Source: Muricea muricata | Taxonomy: Eukaryota > Cnidaria > Anthozoa > Malacalcyonacea > Plexauridae | Direction: 5' to 3' | Assembly: GCA_963855995.1 (NCBI GenBank) | Contig: OY979717.1 | Span: 16,870,960-16,934,959, forward strand | DNA: 64,000 bases | In this document: piece by piece, positions 59,472 to 64,000 of the stretch | Layout: the number at the start of each line of letters is the position of its first letter | How positions within the stretch are numbered: the first letter of the stretch is position 1 | The notes under the pieces: generated by a model | The model's database searches: none | What the model was told of the DNA's origin: nothing | What the model saw: the letters and a program-made list of their open reading frames with translations, nothing else | Made by a program: the position numbers and the translations under genes

Positions 59472-62190
59472 GACAATGTACAATCTTAATAAAGAAAACA
59501 TAGTATCACCTTATCGTATTTCACAGTGCACATGTATGCACGTCATATCTAGCTTCATTTCACACTTTCACAGTTTATAAATCATTATAAATATACCCGT
59601 TGAAGGCTACAGACTGGTGGCCGAAAGCTCGTAAACAAATAAATATATTTTAGTCAGAGAACGTCTCACCCTTTTCATTTATGTCTAATCCTGGCTACAC
59701 ATCTACGATTTTTAGTGGTTTATATTGTTCAACTATTTTTTAAAGATCATTCAGTTGAAAACGGGTAAATAATTTAAACCACATAGGGCGAGTGTAATAG
59801 CCAACGCGGTCTGGTGATCAAGCAAAGTGGTGCAGTAAATAAACAACGCAGCTGAACGATAATTCCCTTGCTCGGAATTATCTTTATGTTTTAGAACAAT
59901 TATAGGCTAGAGTAAACCCCGCTTAAACAATTTAAGTGGCAAGGGCGTGATAGCATTCGTGTAGTCTAGTGGCCAATGAAAAATGTCTCAAGTCAACGAG
60001 TTCTTGGTCAAATCTTGCCCTTGTCACAAACCCCATAGGCTTTTGTCTGGGGTAAGAACTATTATAAATATACACGCTAGATTAATTCAAAGTTATTTGA
60101 ACCCATTCGCGAGCTTTTGTTCGCATTTCATCGAATAATATTTAATCATACTCTGTCGAGGAAGATCTTGAAGTTGCTTTGAGTGTAATTACATTTTTAA
60201 ATGTATGTACAAATTTATTCCTAAATAAATCCAATTGAGTCTTTTGCAATATCACAAATAATAAAAATCGATAAGATCACAACTTGAGCATACAGTAGGT
60301 TTCTGGTGCTACGAATTTTAAAAGCCCATATGTTTGTAAGTAGAACATGTGAAAAATAAATGTGTGTTGAAATCAGCCTTCCCTTATACTCGGAGAAGAC
60401 CTTGAAATTCTGATCAAACATACATTTCCAAATTTAATGACCCAGCTTTAGGCGTTCAATATATATCATTGAACTAAACAGATCACTATTTAAATCTAAT
60501 GTCGAAGAACAACATTATTGCTGACTCTGAGGCACTACAGAGACGATAAGTATTTAATAAATGGAAATGTTGTTCGCTGATTCCTTAAATGATCACGCAA
60601 ATTATATTTTGATGTTTATGACACAACTTATATACAGCACGTTAATAACCGCATCCTATACATGGACGCATGTGCGCATGGCAATAGTGTCTACCCGGTC
60701 GTAATTCAACCACAATCACTGCAACAGCAGAGCATGAGGTATATATATACAAATCGGTGTTACTATATCTTGATGGTCTGATTCGAAGATACAGGGTTTT
60801 AGCACTTACGGTCTGGGGGCCGCTTCTACCCTCCCCTATATTTCGAACCAGAGGTGGTGGAGTTATGACACAGACGGTTGAGGCAGTCAATTCGATGTCG
60901 TTGTCGAAAGGCAACCGCATTTGGTGGGTTGTCGAGGCCAACTGTTCGAAGCCATCCGAGTGCCATCCGTGTGCAAACTTTTATTACAATACCCCGGTCC
61001 TTTTCACTATCGTCATGCTGTCTTTTATACCGCCATCCCTAGACTAATCCTCCGAAGGTAGCAGAATTTCTCAGCTGACACCCATTGGAACTTTCTAATT
61101 TAAATTGGTTACGCTAGTGTGCAATCTCTTATGATGCTTTTCAATAGCCCCTAATGTAAGGGGTATAGCATAATTCTTTTCAATTATTTATTTGGGGTTT
61201 TTTTGCAAGAAAAAAAGATGGTTCCCACCGTTATGAAAAACTATAGCATTTTGAGCACGGTGTTTTGTCCAATTTTTTTCGATGATTTTTTAAAACTGTT
61301 ATTTTCTCCATTTACCAGAAATTTTGTCAGTGCGGTTAAGAACGAAATAAAAATTTTCATTTATCAGACTGTATGATACAAAGAAGTTGTGAAATTTTGA
61401 CGACTTCTTTTCTAAAAAAAATTTTAAAATAGACCAAAAGATACTTTGGAAAGGGTCATAATTCTTCCACTTGACGAAAACTATTTAATGCATGGGCAGG
61501 AATTGATCCTAGCCACTTTTGTTGAGTCATTTTTACTTGACCACTGGATTACGTTGGTTATGAGGCTCCGGCAGGTGGGTTTAAGTTGTCTAAACGTTTT
61601 AGCCTATGCTTAATTCTTAAAACTGACCAAAGCCAGAACGATTTTTGGCAAAGCTAGGCAGGCATTGTTCCCGGACTCAGTGATTGATTTTGATGGATAC
61701 ATATTGCCGGTCTTTACGGCACTAGACTATGTTAGTTACCACTTTCCATGTTAGTTACCACTTTCAAAGGGTGAAGAATTATCATAAATATAAACGCTAG
61801 ATTAAATCGAAGTTATTCGAGCGCATTCGCGAGCTTTTGTTCGCATTTCATCAAATAATATTTAATCATACTCTGTCGAGGAAGACCCTGAAGTTGCTTT
61901 TGAGTGTAATTACATTTTTAAATTATGTAAAAATTTATTTCTAAATAAATCCAATTGAGTCTTTTGCAATATAACAAGTAACAAAAATGGGTAAGATCAC
62001 AACTTGAGCATACAGTAGGTTTCTGGTTCTACGAATTTTAAAAGCCTATACTTTTGTGAGTATATACGTAATAAAACATTTGAAAAATAAATGTGTGTTG
62101 AAATCAGCCTTCTCTTATACTCGGAGAAGATCTTGTAAATTCTGATCAAACATACCGGCTTTTCGAAACATAATGACCTAGCTATAGGTG

Positions 62191-62226
<36 letters not shown>

Positions 62227-62857
62227 TTGAACAAAGAAGATCACTATTTAAATCTAATTTCGAAGGCAACATTATTGCTGGGGCAATCCAGAGACGATAA
62301 GTATTAAATAAATGGAAATGTGTTTCGCTGATTGCATAAATGACCACGCAAATTATATTTTGATGTTTATGATAAAACTTATGCAGGACGTTAATAACAG
62401 CAGCCTATATATAGATGCATGTGCGCATGGCAACAGTGCCTACCTGGTCGTAATTCAACCACAATTAGTGCAACAGGAAAGCATGACGTACATATATAGA
62501 AATCGGTGGCACTATAGTATCACCGATTTGTATATATATACGTCATGCTTTGCTGTTGCAGTAATTGTAGTTGAATTACGACCAGGTAGGCACTATTGCC
62601 ATGCGTGATCATTTGCTTTTCTTGTTTTAAAATATCTGCCTGTACTTAGGGGAAACAGGCAGATCTCTGAAAACAAGAAAGGCTGAACACATCAGAAACG
62701 TTAAGGAGCATAATAATGGTTCAAACATCGAAAAACATGCAACGCGAAAATCATTGACACACGGAATTTCCGTAGTCGCCTAACACTAGAAGTCCAGAAT
62801 CATGGCATACAGCTGGCAAAGACAGGAATGCTGATAACAACTCAAAACCGCTTCCTC
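59472..62857. repeat. Macrosatellite unit 16, 3386 bp
   Basis: AT tract 62195-62224 (30 nt); palindrome 62424-62605, with a private GGCAACAGTG in its left arm; PLE tail 62631-62889. Confidence 0.96.
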
Positions 62858-64000
62858 GACAATGTACAATCTTAATAAAGAAAACATAGTATCACCTTAT
62901 CGTATTTCACAGTGCACATGTATACACGTCATATCTAGCTTCATTTCACACTTTCACAGTTTATAAATCATTATAAATATACCCGTTGAAGGCTACAGAC
63001 TGGTGGCCGAAAGCTCGTAAACAAATAAATATATTTTAGTCAGAGAACGTCTCACCCTTTTCATTTATGTCTAATCCTGGCTACACATCTACGATTTTTA
63101 GTGGTTTATATTGTTCAACTATTTTTTAAAGATCATTCAGTTGAAAACGGGTAAATAATTTAAACCACATAGGGCGAGTGTAATAGCCAACGCGGTCTGG
63201 TGATCAAGCAAAGTGGTGCAGTAAATAAACAACGCAGCTGAACGATAATTTTCTTGCTCGGAATTATTTTTATGTTTTAGAACAATTATAGGCTAGAGTA
63301 AACCCCGCTTAAACAATTTAAGTGGCAAGGGCGTGATAGCATTCGTGTAGTCTAGTGGCCAATGAAAAATGTCTCAAGTCAACGAGTTCTTGGTCAAATC
63401 TTGCCCTTGTCACAAACCCCATAGGCTTTTGTCTGGGGTAAGAACTATTATAAATATACACGCTAGATTAATTCAAAGTTATTTGAACCCATTCGCGAGC
63501 TTTTGTTCGCATTTCATCGAATAATATTTAATCATACTCTGTCGAGGAAGATCTTGAAGTTGCTTTGAGTGTAATTACATTTTTAAATGTATGTACAAAT
63601 TTATTCCTAAATAAATCCAATTGAGTCTTTTGCAATATCACAAATAATAAAAATCGATAAGATCACAACTTGAGCATACAGTAGGTTTCTGGTGCTACGA
63701 ATTTTAAAAGCCCATATGTTTGTAAGTAGAACATGTGAAAAATAAATGTGTGTTGAAATCAGCCTTCCTTTATACTCGGAGAAGACCTTGAAATTCTGAT
63801 CAAACATACATTTCCAAATTTAATGACCCAGCTTTAGGCGTTCAATATATATCATTGAACTAAACAGATCACTATTTAAATCTAATGTCGAAGAACAACA
63901 TTATTGCTGACTCTGAGGCACTACAGAGACGATAAGTATTTAATAAATGGAAATGTTGTTCGCTGATTCCTTAAATGATCACGCAAATTATATTTTGATG
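62858..64000. repeat. Macrosatellite unit 17, partial
   Basis: The unit is cut by the window end inside block A. It shows the PLE tail end, the hairpin, the forward SINE-like piece and most of block A. The array therefore continues beyond the window on this side. On the left, position 1 is already inside the PLE tail, so it continues there too. Confidence 0.95.

Overview
This is eukaryotic, almost certainly animal, DNA with no conventional host gene that I can support. AT-rich non-coding sequence, a Penelope-like element (PLE) remnant, tRNA-derived SINE-like pieces, a Ty3/Gypsy-like LTR retrotransposon and a TA-flanked TIR transposon fit a marine invertebrate such as a bivalve mollusc. That taxonomic guess is inference and weak.

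Layout. The whole window is one head-to-tail array of a ~3.38-kb macrosatellite. Sixteen complete units and one partial unit start at 1, 8808, 12240, 15618, 18998, 22380, 25760, 29140, 32520, 35900, 39280, 42708, 46084, 52668, 56044, 59472 and 62858. My arithmetic gives 3356 bp per unit once a variable (AT)n tract (20-76 nt) and the two insertions are removed; unit 10 is 2 nt short and unit 13 is 10 nt long. From about 20.5 to 40.8 kb the units alternate between two sequence types and form three nearly identical 6760-bp higher-order dimers.

Unit anatomy, using the unit at 8808-12239: the C-terminal tail of a decayed PLE GIY-YIG endonuclease frame spans the unit border; then a small hairpin resembling the hammerhead-like motif of PLE ends; a forward tRNA-derived SINE-like piece; block A (~710 bp); a ~1-kb spacer holding a second, inverted SINE-like copy; block B (~790 bp, a diverged direct duplicate of block A that carries the (AT)n tract); and a 182-bp palindrome with no spacer at its centre, followed by the next PLE tail. 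The short ORFs that recur in every unit are by-products of tandem duplication and show no sign of coding constraint.

Insertions. Unit 1 carries a young, apparently intact 5.4-kb LTR retrotransposon on the minus strand (2329-7743), with 170-bp LTRs that read as identical, a gag-protease ORF and an RT-RNase H-integrase ORF in the -1 frame. Unit 13 carries a 3196-bp DNA transposon (47378-50573) with CACTG termini, a TA duplication, arrays of CCAATT/AATTGG palindromic subterminal repeats and no recognisable transposase. No other unit carries either insertion.
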